DNA of 64,000 nt from Babylonia areolata (taxonomy: Eukaryota; Mollusca; Gastropoda; Neogastropoda; Buccinidae). Shown piece by piece: positions 10,461 to 21,593 of this stretch. The notes beneath the pieces were generated by a model. That model worked only from the letters and a program-made list of their open reading frames with translations, was not told the origin of the DNA and ran no database searches. The translations under genes were made by a program, and so were the position numbers. The stretch is from positions 32,767,844 to 32,831,843 of the forward strand of contig NC_134880.1 of assembly GCF_041734735.1 (NCBI RefSeq), read 5' to 3'. The stretch's first letter is position 1, and the number at the start of each line of letters is the position of its first letter.

Positions 10461-10755
10461 TTTTTTTTTTTTTTTTTTTTTTTCTGGTGGCACGGCGATT
10501 TGCGGGCCAGCAGCTTCACTTAGGTTGCTACAGGGCCTTGGGCCTGAAGGCCTGAGTGCAGCTCCGCATGCAGTTGTGCTTACCGTTACGACCAAAATTC
10601 TTTTCCCCTCCTTTCTTCTCTCTCCCTCTCCACGCTGCACACCTCCCCACATGTCAATAATAGCCGGACTAACAGCTGATGGCATTGCAGAAGAAGAAGA
10701 GTTCATTGGTTAACGGTTTTGTGCAAAACTAAACAGCACAGCTCTGTTGTACAGT
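10461..10755. other. Poly-T tract and unassigned DNA up to the gap
   Basis: A T run at about 10461-10484 is followed by a GC-richer stretch that ends with gaagaagaagag near 10690-10702, possibly the 3' tail of another element. No coding evidence. Confidence 0.4.
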
Positions 10756-10855
10756 NNNNNNNNNNNNNNNNNNNNNNNNNNNNNNNNNNNNNNNNNNNNN
10801 NNNNNNNNNNNNNNNNNNNNNNNNNNNNNNNNNNNNNNNNNNNNNNNNNNNNNNN
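10756..10855. other. Assembly gap (100 N)
   Basis: Exactly 100 N, the usual placeholder for a gap of unknown size. Sequence or orientation across it should not be trusted. Confidence 0.99.
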
Positions 10856-11475
10856 TAAAAAATTCTTTTTAAGTCCGCGGTAAAGGAGATGTGGCTATCG
10901 CAGCAATCACACTGCAACATTTAGCCGTTTTCTCTAGATCTAGATAGATGTACAAGTTTAGTTACACCCGCCGGGAATGTAGTACGACACGGTCGATTCA
11001 ATTTCTCTTTTATGTTCATTCTAGTTTTATAGTTTTAAAGTTGATATGAAAATTTAGCATTTTGTTAAACTAATAACATGTAGAGCCAAGTACAAGTACT
11101 TCTAAACGTCATATGAAGTGAAAAGGACTTCATTTTGAGAAAAGTCAAGACTGGAAATTTTTTTCGTTTCATCAGTTCAAGGGTATTAACTCGCATGGTT
11201 TACAATTTTTAACTGTGAATTCCGACTGATTCTGGCGTCGTTCGCATTCGCGAACAATATGAGCACGTTCTTTGAATGTGTATAAATATGTGTACAGAAC
11301 TGATTTTTGCCCATGACCTTCAGGGCTCAGCCAATAGATCTATAAAGTCCACTTGTCGTATTGATTTTAGTATGTTCCGAAAAAGACCTCTTGGGTGAAT
11401 GAACACAGTGAAAGCACTGTTCACTGAGAGTTAAACACACAAGCTTTTTATGTATCGAGTATAATTTCAAAATGT
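10856..11475. other. Intron DNA after the gap
   Basis: The first 65 bases resemble 8645-8720. The remainder is AT-rich with no ORF or motif that I recognise. Confidence 0.5.
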
Positions 11476-11892
11476 AATGTTTAAGATGAGAAAGATCAGT
11501 TTAAAGCAAATTAAGTCCCCTAGCATTAATTACAGATTAATTTCCCTTCTTTACTATCCTTACCAAAACGTTTGCAAAATAAATAAAACTTCCATGCTTA
11601 GCAAAAGAAGTTCCTGTTTGAACAAAAAATAATAATAATGACTGCTCTTGTTGTGTCAGAATATCAGATCAAAGTGCCAAGTTTAGAGAATAAAAAAAAA
11701 ATAAATATAACAGTAAATGCAGTTTGCATATAATTTGGCTTCTTTTTTATATATTTTTTTGTGCCCATCCCAGAGGTGCAATATTGTTTTAAACAAGATG
11801 ATTGGAAAGAACTGAATTTTTCCTATTTTTATGCCTAATTTGGTGTCAACCGACAAAGTATTTGCATAGAAAATGTCAGTGTTAAAGTTTTC

Positions 11893-11924
<32 letters not shown>

Positions 11925-11975
11925 ACCGAACACCGGGTTAAAACAGACTCACTTTGTTTACACAAGTGAGTCAAC
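11476..11975 (-). repeat. Microsatellite-bearing dispersed repeat, long copy
   Basis: This is a near-complete inverted partner of 16676-17209, sharing blocks along its full length (for example the pieces around 'gcacctctgggatgggcac' and 'aacttggcactttgatctga' on the - strand). It carries (CA)n at 11892-11920. Its outer end has the imperfect palindrome gactcac-tttgtttacacaa-gtgagtc at 11948-11974. No coding capacity. Confidence 0.85.
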
Positions 11976-12793
11976 AAAAACCAGTAAAAAGACACACTGT
12001 GACCCTGACCTTTGACTTCTAAATTGACAAAGCATTGATGTCCTGGCCTAAACACATCACTATATGGTAATCCATGTTGGGGAAAAAAAAAAAAAAAAAA
12101 GCATGAAAAACCGAAGTCTTATCATTCTTTTATATTTTTCCAATAGGCCATATGATGACCTTGCTCTTGTTTTATTTCATAGGTTTTTATTTTCACCGTG
12201 ACCAGTCATTGTGCCAAATTTGCTGAATATGATATAGAAGACCTCTCTCTTGCATGCAGAAGTGCTTCTGTCAATATCACATGCCATGTTGCGACTTTGA
12301 CCTCTGATTTTAAAGTTCTTGAGGGATCATTCTGTATCCATAACCAGTCACAAGACCATGTTTGAATAAAATTGGGTGTAATATACAGTCTGTCAAACTT
12401 TTTCTACTTTGCCAAGTGATGACCCTGACCTTTGTCTGCTTACCATATCGTCATAAAGGGGATTATCTTGTTCAAACAATTGAGTCAGTTATTTTGATTC
12501 ATCTTGCTTACTGTGATTTCAGTCTTAGAAATGCACAAAACAACTGCCACCACCACCAACACATCCAGAAATGCCACAGCATGCATCCTGACACTTTCAT
12601 TTTATAATTTATGCAGCCAGTCCTCCACCAAAAAGGCAGTAAACACAAATGCACAAAAATTGCCCATCAACAAAATGTGTCTTGTTGCGTCAAGTAGAGT
12701 GTCATTGAGATATTTAGCTGCAATTATGACCACATTTTTGTTCAAAACAATGTCCATTTGCTTAGTATTTTAACTGGTTATTTTGTGTGACAG
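11976..12793. other. Intron 1 end, with repeated 'gaccctgacctttg' blocks
   Basis: An A run (12086-12103) is flanked by blocks of the type tgaccctgacctttgac at about 11999, 12292 and 12420, each followed by related text. This looks like an old dispersed repeat. The stretch ends with the acceptor tgtgacag before 12794. No gene. Confidence 0.5.
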
Positions 12794-12929
12794 TTTGGAG
12801 AAGAGAAAGAAGAGTTAGAGCCCAGAGTGAAGGCAAAGTTGGATGAGCTGCTGACCAGTGTGTGGTTGACTGGGCAAGATGAAGCTTTCCACCAGATCTT
12901 CCATCTCATCATGAGTGAGAATGTTTCAG
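12794..12929 (+). CDS. YTHDC2: YTHDC2 exon (linker leading into the ankyrin insert)
   Basis: The frame gives 45 residues, from FGEEKEELEPRV to DEAFHQIFHLIMSENVS. The pattern DxAFxQxFHLIxxENVS followed by VDY in the next exon is the same junction as in human YTHDC2 (DAFAQVFHLILTENVSVDY, from memory). The acceptor is gtgtgacag and the donor is g|gttagt. The exon begins in phase 0, matching exon 2583-2707, and leaves one base (g) that completes a Val codon at 26744. The helical segment lies between RecA1 and the two ankyrin repeats. Confidence 0.92.
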
Positions 12930-13549
12930 GTTAGTATACACAGTTCCTGATGCAAATTTATTGTAACCCTCTTGTATTCAGATTCTCTGAGGCCAAACTC
13001 CCCTAGATTTCGGATTTGTTTGGTGAGTTTAGCCTCAAAATGGGTATGTATGGTTCACGCTTCACCACAACCAAGAATAAACCTCTAGAGTCATGAAATT
13101 CGGCAGGTATGGTCATGAGGCTTTGTTCTGTCATGTGAACAAGATTCGGTGTGAAAGGTCGTGTCTCTGTCACCAAAATGTCACCAAATATGTCACATGC
13201 GATGATGACAATTCTAATACAGCACACCAACATGCAGTTATTCCATGCACATGCACGTTAATGTTGTGAAATGAAGCTGCGGCCTATTTGAGATGATCTG
13301 TCTCCTGTCTGCCAGTACAGTCCCCACAGGTAATCCAAAGAGTGTCACACAACTAGTGTCAGTTGTCACAACTGAAGAGTTACTGGAGATAATTTCAAGC
13401 ACAGTTCCATGTTGCTCTTATGTCACTGTTCTAAGCACTTTGTAGAGATCCGTTTATATATGCACACAATGTATAGCTGTACAGTAAGGATAGTGAGTAG
13501 AGTGCCACTGCTAAGTGTCATAGAGTCACCAAAACTACAGGTAAGCACA

Positions 13550-13587
<38 letters not shown>

Positions 13588-13598
13588 AACAAAAACAA
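12930..13598. other. Intron 2 start with (CA)n
   Basis: No gene. A (CA)n microsatellite lies at about 13549-13585, just before the piggyBac reading frame. Confidence 0.7.
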
Positions 13599-13599
13599 G

Positions 13600-14832
13600 C
13601 TAGCTTGTCCTAATGTTGAGCCACATTCTGTCCATGGTAATCACGGAAACAGCCATTCCTGTGGAAGCAGAGGGGTACCTGGCAGAAAGAACACATATAT
13701 GATGTTTCTCTACCCCTCCTCCCTTTGCTGTCCTGCGACCGTCTTTGATGCACTGCCGACAGACTCCACGTCTCCCTTTGATCTTTTCGAACTTGTGATG
13801 GTTGATGCTGGCCAAGGCAATGGGGGCATCTGGCACTGCTTTGCTGCGCCCTGCTTTGCGCTTCCTGGAGGTGAATCCTGCGCGAAGTTGTTCTGCAATG
13901 TCAGCGTGAAACATCAAGTGGTCATAGGTCTTGTTCACTGGGTCATGAGGTGACACTTCCCAGGTGAGGTAGGCCTGGACAATGCACAAGTTGACCAGAG
14001 AATGGAAAATGTAGCACCACCATTTCTTGTTCTGATGACCAACAGGGTAGTAGTTGCGATACTGGTCTGACTTGTCAACGCCACCCATGTACTTGTAGCT
14101 GGCGATGACTGTCGGCTTCACTTTGTCCTCCGCTGTCGTCATACCTGGTGACTGGTTGGTGCTGAGAAGGTAGATCTGACGGTTGTCTTTGTAGACTGTG
14201 GCCATCAGCGAGCCCTTCTGCATCTGCAGCAATTTTCCCTTCTCTTTCAACTTGGCAGTCTTGACCTCCTCTGGTAACCCTTTGCGGTTGGTGTTGACAG
14301 TGGCACAGGCATATGCCCCTTTTCGGGCCAGATGTGTCATCAAGGGGACACAGGGGAAAAAAACGATCAAAATACAGGTGCCTGTTTTGATGGTAGAAAG
14401 GTGATGCCAACATGTGAACAACTTCATGCCCAAGACTAATGGTTTGTCTCTGCAACTTGCATGGCTGGTATAAATATCAAACGCAACGCAGTACCACATC
14501 TTGATGCCCCATTTGGTTGGCTTGGCTGGCATGTATTGCTTGAAAAATATCCGACCCTTGTACCTGATCATTGCCTCATCAATACTTAGTTCATGACCTG
14601 GGTGGAAGTTGGTCCAGAACAAAGGGAGAATCATGTTGATGAAATTTCTCACCTTGTACAAGGGGTCATAGTCAGTGATCACATCACCCGCTATTTGTGC
14701 TTCTATTGCAGCAGCTAACTGTGCTCTCTCCTCATCATTTAGTTGCAACAGATGGAAATCATCATCTGGTAAAGCATTGTAAAATTCTTCATCAGAAAAC
14801 TGGTCTGAATCCGAATTTTCTACACCTTCCAT
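13600..14832 (-). pseudogene. piggyBac (PGBD-like) transposase, decayed
   Basis: An open frame of 410 residues on the - strand reads as a DDD piggyBac transposase. The acidic N-terminus (DSDQFSDEEFYN) is followed by the first catalytic Asp in SIDEAMIRYKGR, a G-T-N-R-KGLP block and the third catalytic Asp in GGVDKSDQYRNYY. The second catalytic motif (YFDRFF) is in another frame at about 14360-14375, so a pair of small indels flanks it. Near 13675 another indel moves the C-terminal zinc-binding Cys/His cluster out of frame. The N-terminal domain is also short for the family (usual length about 550-600 aa). No TTAA-flanked ends are clear on either side, so I give only the coding remnant. Inactive, plain DNA transposon. 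Confidence 0.88.
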
Positions 14833-15005
14833 CTTCCGTGTTCATGTGTTCACTCAGAAATGCCACGTCTGCAGTTGCACACTGGCAGGAATGAAGCAGT
14901 GGCCACTTTCCCACGGCCCAGGGAGGGAGAGGGGGGTGTCTGACATCCATTCCATTCATAAACACTACCCCACAAGTGCCCCAGTCAAGGATAGATCACG
15001 CGCGC
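14833..15005. other. DNA between piggyBac remnant and gypsy fossil
   Basis: No motif recognised. It may hold the 5' flank of the piggyBac element. Confidence 0.4.
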
Positions 15006-16670
15006 TTATGACGCGACTCGCGTGAAGTTCAAAGCGCTTACCACGAGAACCGATTTTCCGAGCGGCAGGAAGGAAAGGAGGAATTTTCTGCTGCATGGTT
15101 TATCGGCCTCCAGGAATGAAGGGCATGATTCTAGCAAACCGGAAAACCGTGCTGCCGGAATGAAAGAGTTCACCAAACAATGTGGACAGTTCTTGACCCA
15201 CTGTTCAACATGTCCAGTCATACCGGGCCACCGAAAGCGTTCATGTACCAGTCCTAATGTGCGGTCTTGTCCTGGGTGGCCAGTGTCGTCGTGCAGCCCT
15301 TTAAAAGCCTGTAGGTAGCACTAGCTGAGTCTGTGTCTCTCCATCTACAGTGGTCTCTCTGTACAAAACTCCATGGTGCAGCCGAAAGTTCTCAAAGTTC
15401 TTTCTCATGGCCTGATGTTCTGAAGTGTCAGGTATGTTGCATGGCTTCTTTCGTTGTCGTACTGCGTTCAGCCATTTTCCAAGAACTTTGTCTTGAGCCT
15501 GCGCTCTCCTCCAGTCAGTCACTGTGAATATCAGCAATGTCTTGTCCAGCTTCATCCAGTACATCCACAACTTCTGCAGACAGACAGCGGCTCTCAACAA
15601 CTGTACAAGTCGCAGCGCTGCACATAGTGTGGACCAGGTCTGTGGCAATTTCATCAGACTCTTGCTCTTTATCTGCGATAGGCGGTAGGCGAGACAAAGT
15701 GTCAGCATCAATGTTCTTTGACCCTGGCTTATACTTGATGCTGAAGTTGAATGTGGATAACGCAGCCAGCCAGTGGTGACCTATGGCATCCAACTTTGCT
15801 GAAGTCAGTACATACGTCAAGGGATTGTTATCAGTGTGAACCACAAACTCTGACCCGTAGAGGTAAATCTTTGAATTTCTCACACACTGCCCATTTCAAT
15901 GCCAAAGACTTGAGTTTATGCGCAGGATAGTTCTTCTCGGCTCAACCAAGACTGTGGCTAGTGTATGCAATGACTTTCTTCTTGCCATGTTGCTGCTGAT
16001 ACAGGATGGCGCTAAGACCCCGAGTAGATGCATCTGTATGGAGTTCAAATGGCAGTGTGAAATCACCATAGCTTAGTACAGGTGGAGAGGTAAATGCTGT
16101 TTTCAGTCTTTGGAAGGCATTTTCCTGTTCAGAACCTGAAACCCAAGGTTTTTGACAGCTTGAAAATGAACGTTTTCCACGCTTCTTGGTGGGCATTGGA
16201 ATCAGCTCAGAGAGTGGTGCAGCTATTTTGGACAAGTCCTGGACAAATTTCCTGTAGTAGCCACAAAATCCCCAAAACATTTGTACTTCTTCAGGAATCT
16301 CTGGTGTTGGCCAGTGTCTGATGGCTTATGTCTTAGCTGGATCAGACTCGAAGCCTGAACTGAAGATCATGTGTCCAACATAGACAACCTTCTTGTGGAA
16401 AAACTTACACTTCTTTGGTGATAGCTTTAGTCCTGCCTTGAAGATTCTCTGAAATACTTTGTTCAGTCTGTTGACATGCTCCTCAAAGGTCCTTGAAAAA
16501 ATGATGTCGTCCAAGTAAATCAGACAAAGTTTCAGATTGTAATCTCCCAGTATGTCTTCCATGAGGTGTGATATCACTGAAAGCGAAGTCTATGCTGCAG
16601 TTTGTTCTTTGAAAAAGAGCAAAGCAGCAGGCCCTGAGGGGATCTTTAAAAATTCTATAACTGTGACTGC
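15006..16670 (-). mobile_element. Second gypsy-like LTR retrotransposon fossil, pol part
   Basis: On the - strand, RT end (YLDDIIFSRTFEEH near 16510), connection with GFCGYYRKFVQDLS (near 16265), RNase H (LHTDASTRGLSAILYQQ and VHTDNNPLTYVLTSAK) and the integrase zinc finger (NCPHC near 15190) follow in normal order. It is broken at several points, with no gag or LTR seen. Sequence type differs from the fossil at 3422-5678, so it is a separate family or lineage. Confidence 0.8.
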
Positions 16671-16760
16671 TCCATTTTTGACTCATTTGTGTAAACAAAG
16701 TGAGTCTATGTTTTAACCCGGTGTTCAGTTGTCTGTGTGTGTGCGTGTGTGTGTGTCTGT

Positions 16761-16796
<36 letters not shown>

Positions 16797-17209
16797 ATGT
16801 GTCCGTGGTAAACTTTAACATTGACATTTTCTATGCAAATACTTTGTCAGTTAACACCAAATTTGGCATAAAAATAGGAAAAATTCAGTTCTGTCCAGTC
16901 ATCTTGTTTAAAACAATATTGCACCTCTGGGATGGGCACAAAAAAATTAAAAAAGAAGCTAAATTATATGCAAACTGCATTTACTGTTTATATTTTTTGT
17001 ATTCTCTAAACTTGGCACTTTGATCTGATATTCTGACACAACAACAAGAGCAGTCATTATTATCATTTTTTGTTCAAACAGGAATTTCTTTTGCTAAGCA
17101 TGGAAGTTTTATTTATTTTGCAAACGTTTTGGTGCAGAGGTAAAAAAGGGAAATTAATCCGTAATTAATTCTAGGGGACTTAATTTGCTTTAAACTGATC
17201 TTTCTCATC
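16671..17209 (+). repeat. Microsatellite-bearing dispersed repeat, long copy
   Basis: Starts with the imperfect palindrome gactcat-ttgtgtaaacaaa-gtgagtc (16680-16705), then aacccggtgttc, a TG-rich run (16733-16795), then gtaaactttaacattgac, accaaatttggc and a 350-bp body matching 11476-11890 in reverse. Relatives with the same order lie at 26955, 49566 and 63476. The repeat is non-coding. It ends at a TTAA in which a piggyBac end begins. Confidence 0.85.
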
Positions 17210-17213
17210 TTAA

Positions 17214-17885
17214 CTCACTCCATGCCAAGAGTTTTTGCCCTTGCGAATCCCTGAAAACCCAGGGTTTGTATAGGATGGGAAAAAAATTCTCAAAAAAACA
17301 AACACCTAGAGAATTGAAATTTAGTATGTGTATTCAGTGAATATTGTTCCATATTTGTGCAAAATAATAAATTATTTACTCACCATCTTGTTGTTGAACA
17401 CGGTATTCATTTTTTGTGTATTTTGTAGCATTTTTGCTCCCATCAGAAAGGTATATCAAGTGTCCTTGAACAGCTTACAAATGTTCCACATCACATCCTA
17501 ACACTATTTGAGGAACTGAAGACCTAGTACATGCAATGAAGTATGAACAGATGGTGGAGAAAGTTGAAAATCACGCACACAAAAGAAAATATTGTCTCTA
17601 CATAAAAAAGGGAGTTCACTGCACACAAAAACCTGATGTATTATCACTGACAATAGTCTTCTGGATTGAAAAAGCTCATGGCAGGTGATGTTGAGTCCTG
17701 GGCACAGCTTCACACACAGTGGAACTCCACATTTTGGACACCAGTTGACAGTTTGGTGTTTTGGTGTGTTGTGGCGCTTGAACAGGTCTTCACAGACCTT
17801 GCACTTGCAGTAGCTGGTCACTCATATCCACTCCAGCCATGTTGGTGATGTAGTCTTGTACTGCAGCTGGCTTCTGTCTTTCAGG
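17214..17885 (-). mobile_element. piggyBac fragment with left end and C-terminal coding piece
   Basis: The left end CTCACTCCATGCC follows TTAA (17210-17213) and resembles the ends at 7763 and 58319. On the - strand near 17840, ITNMAGVDMSDQ matches the third-Asp block of piggyBac transposases. Downstream, the Cys-rich tail (CKVCEDLFKRH, WCPKCGVPLC, CHELF) is that family's C-terminal zinc cluster. The sequence between these blocks is largely deleted and the N-terminal half is absent. The right end is lost, probably where the DIRS element begins at 17954. Confidence 0.75.
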
Positions 17886-17953
17886 ACGGTGTCGTGTTGT
17901 CACACTGACCATGGTAGTTGGCAGCATGACTGTTGTCAGCACATGAACTGGTG

Positions 17954-20320
17954 TTTGGTGTCATATACTGACCATGTCAAACTGATGCAAACTAGGCCTA
18001 TTGGTTTGCTCTGCTTGGCCAAATTTCACGCGGCTAACAGTGAAAAGACGCTCCTCTTTGCCTGGCCCGCTCTTAGCCAATCAAATGCCTCTAAAAGCTA
18101 TAAGCGCTGAATCATTCCTTTGGCCAAGGCTCTCCACGCCATCTTGTCAGGTTTTCGCTCTGTCTCGTCTTACGCTTTTTTTGGCTATTAAGCGTGTTCA
18201 TTTGGCCTTATTTTGTTGTATGCGGCTTGTCTGTATATTTTTCTTACATTCTGTGTACTCGTTTCGACTTGGCACCCTCGATTCGTTCGTATTTTTCTAC
18301 CTCTTGAGTCGATCCTGTCTTTCCTTTCTCTTTTGGGGATCGAATTTTCGCTTGGTGCCTACGCGCGGTACCATGCCTCATATGCCATCCTACGAAGGCA
18401 GGGATCATGATGCTGGGAGGGATACTCGACAAGAGACTCTCCCAGGCCTGGAGCTCATGATTCTTCCTGATAGGTACCGCGGCGATGCGTCTTCAGACGC
18501 TGATCGCGGAGGGGACGCTCATTCCAGTAAAACGGTCATGAAGGGGACCGGGGGGAAAGGGATACGAGCGTCGCCTCCCGAGGTGTCCCAGCGTGAGGCA
18601 GGTAGAGGGGGGAGTAGCACGTCCTCTCTTGGTTGTTCATGATTCCAAAGGTCTCAGGAGGGTGGAGACCAGTCTTGGACGTCCCCCCTCAACAGATTCC
18701 TCCCCAAAATCAAATTCAAGATGGACACACAAGCACAGATTCGGGAGACCATGCAACGGGGTGATTGGGCTACCTCTATCGATCTGAAAGATGCTTACTT
18801 TTATATCCTCATCCACCCGGCATCCTGTCGGTACCTGAGGTTCGTGTGGAGGGACAAGGTGTTCCAGTTCTCGGCCCTCCCATTTGGTCTGTCCCTTGCC
18901 CCTTTCCTGTTTACCAAGGTGGTGCGGGAATTGGTGTCCATCATCCGGTCGGAGTCCATTCGGCTGTGTGTGTACCTGGACGACTGGCTTATTCTGGCCC
19001 AGTCACAGGCCCTGTGCCAGAGTCATACAGCCAGACTTCTAGACCTTTGCTCCCAACTGGGCTTCATCACGAACCAGGAGAAATGCGATCTGTCCCCGAG
19101 TCCGTCCTTCGACTTCTTAGGGATGAGATTCGACACGCGGTCCATGATAGTCTCTCCGACGCCAGATCGGTGGGACCGTCTGGCAGGCCTCCTCAACCAC
19201 TTGTGCCATTCCTCCCAAGCAACAGCGCAGACACTTTCTTCCCTCCTGGGCATGATGGAGTCCATGGCACCTCTCATTCCACTGGGCAGGGTTCTCAAGC
19301 GCCCTCTTCAGAGGGCACTCAGGCTACGGTGGTCCCAGAGCACTCAGCCATGGGATACCCTGATATGTCTGGGCGAGTGGTTCCTCAAGGTGACATCAAA
19401 GTGGTTAACCACCCCTCTTCTGACACAAGGGGTGCCCATAGCCCCACCTACTCTTCAGGTGGCACTATTCACAGACGCCTCCTCCCTGGGCTGGGGAGCC
19501 CACATGGACTCACTCCATGCAGCAGGGACTTTGTCCCCGGAGGAGCGCCTATGCCACATCAATGTTCTGGAACTGGAGGCAGTTCGCAGGGCTCTCCTGC
19601 ACTTCATGGGGGAGGCCACTGGCAAGACCATCCGCTTGTTCACGGACAATATGACGGTCGCATGTTACGTGAACAAACGGGGAGGGGGTGGGTGGGGGGG
19701 GGGAGCGCACTCGGCAGACCTCTCTCTGCAGACCGAGGCTCTCCTCCGTTAGTGCCACAGCAAGGGCATTGCACTTTCAGCGAGACACATAGCAGGAAAA
19801 GCCAACAGCTTGGCAGATGCTCTCAGCAGGTCCAAGAGTGTCATCCACACAGAGTGGACCCTGGACAAGGACACCCTGCAGGGGGTGTGGGAACAGTGGT
19901 TCCCGCCGATGGTGGACCTTTTTGCGACAAGGTTCAACAAGAGACTTCCTACTTACGTCTCTCCGGTTGCCGACCCAGAAGTGTGGGCAGTGGATGCTCT
20001 CTCTCTAGACTGGAGCAGTCTGATTACCTACGCATTTCCTCCCTTTCCAATCCTGTCCAAGGTGATACGCAAAGCCAGGTTGGAACGCCCGCAGCTGATC
20101 CTCATTGTGCTGAAAAGGCCAGCCCAGCCCTGGTTTCCGGTCCTTCAGTCCCTGACACATGATCCACCCCTGGAACTGGAAACAAAACCTCATCTGCTGA
20201 GGCAGCCTCGTTCGGGCATTCCTCACTCCAATCCTCAACTGCTCCACCTGAACGCGTGGCTGGTGTGCGGTTGGAACTGTCAGCATCACCATTGAACTCT
20301 TCCACCCCTCCCACCCCTTC
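17954..20320 (+). mobile_element. DIRS-like (tyrosine-recombinase) retroelement fossil
   Basis: The left terminus (tttggtgtcatatactgacc) matches the ends of the fold-back element at 41799. A short gag-like piece (near 18370-18640) is followed by an RT of DIRS type (IDLKDAYFYILIHPASCRY, LPFGLSLAPFLFTK, VYLDDWLI) and RNase H (LFTDASSLGWGAHMDS, NVLELEAVRRAL, TDNMTVACYVNK), then an RNase H-distal region to about 20250. No recombinase domain or right terminus is seen. LINE copy D abuts it at 20321. It is broken with a few breaks and moderately old. Confidence 0.8.
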
Positions 20321-21557
20321 CAGGGAACGGATGACTCAGACTCCGATTCGGAGGTCGTTGAGACCTCTGGATTTTGGCCATCGTGGCTGGTGATGGAGGG
20401 CGCTGATGACGACAAGCCATTGTCGGCTCTCAGCCCCTTCGCTATCCAGAAGGGCTTTCAGTGCCTGGCAGGATCGCAGGAGCAGAGCATTTTTAGTTCA
20501 GACGGAATCCAAAAGGCAGACACAGCTCCTTCTCAAGGCGACCACTTTCGTGGATAGGGCGGTGAAGGTTTCCCCTCACAAAGGCCTCAACTGCTCAAAG
20601 GGGGTCATCAGATGCCCGGAGTTGAAAGGTGTGTCTGAGGCCGAGATCAAGAGCGAGCTGTCCTCTCAGGGAGTGACCGAAGTGTACAGGGTGACGGTGA
20701 GGAAGGGGTCGGACAGAGTCCCGACCAACACTTTCTTCCTCACCTTCTGCTGCCCGGATGTCCCCAAGGACATTCGGGTCGGATACCTGCTAGTTAATGT
20801 CAGCCTGTACGTACCGTCCCCTCTGAGATGCTTTAAGTGTCAGAAATTCGGACACGTGAGAGACCGATGTAAGGAGGAAGAGGCGTGTGGCACCTGTTCG
20901 AAGGCGGCACACCAGGGCGATTGCGTCAGTGCAGCCCTGTGTGCGAACTGCGGAGGTGGCCACCCGTCCTCATCGAAGGACTGCCCCGCCTGGAAGAAAG
21001 AGAAACAAATCCAGAAAGTCAAGACAGAACAGAAAATTTCCTTCTTTGAGGCAAGGAAACAGGTGGAGGCCGCGTCGCCTAAGGCGTCGTATGCCTCTGT
21101 CGTCAGATCCAGGACGGTGGACGTCGCGGTGCAGACGACGTCCACAGGAACGCAGACGGACGACTTAACCGCCTCGTCGGAACCGTTGGCCTTGGGTGGA
21201 GGCGCTGTGTCCACCCCTTCCCATCCTGCGCGGCAGTCCTCAGGGGCTGCTGGGCGGGAGAGAAAAGCCTCGGGCGGAGGCACGTTGTCCGCCTCCCGCC
21301 CCACCCCACCCCCCGGCCCCCCTCGCCCCGCCTCTTGTCTGCCTGGCCCTCGGGCTGGCGGAAGTGGCCGGAAGCCCCCCGTACCTCCAAAACTCAAGGA
21401 GGGGAGGGTTGCGGCCACGGCGGGATCGGGAGGGGCCGATGTGGTGGATATTCCGACTCGGTCGGAATCCGAAAAATTTATGTCGATAAACAAATACTCC
21501 ATCTTGGCGGACCTTGAGCCACCGCAAGTGGAGGAGCAGGGGGTAGCGATGGAATAG
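20321..21557 (+). pseudogene. LINE copy D ORF1 (gag-like), truncated and frameshifted
   Basis: The N-terminal residues are missing. After the 20-bp loss near 20475 the frame is restored to the family frame from about AFLVQTESKRQTQLLL. The three CCHC knuckles are intact: CFKCQKFGHVRDRC (near 20830), CGTCSKAAHQGDC and CANCGGGHPSSSKDC. A Pro/Ala/Gly-rich region and the conserved end YSILADLEPPQ follow. Known role of this protein type: binding LINE RNA into a nucleoprotein particle. Confidence 0.85.
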
Positions 21558-21593
21558 GCTGCTGCTTTATTTTTTTTTTTTTAAATCTTTCTA

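Noticed and set aside
18765-20162. A 465-codon open frame on the + strand
   Set aside because: It overlaps the DIRS RT/RNase H region in another frame, and its composition (Gly/Ser/Pro/His) shows no domain. It is a shadow frame.
20840-21502. Long antisense open frames over the LINE ORF1 region (up to 220 codons; the same at 31809-32300, 36667-37329 and 52339-52830)
   Set aside because: They mirror the GC-rich, Pro/Gly-rich part of ORF1 on the opposite strand, have no family resemblance and appear in every copy simply because ORF1 does.
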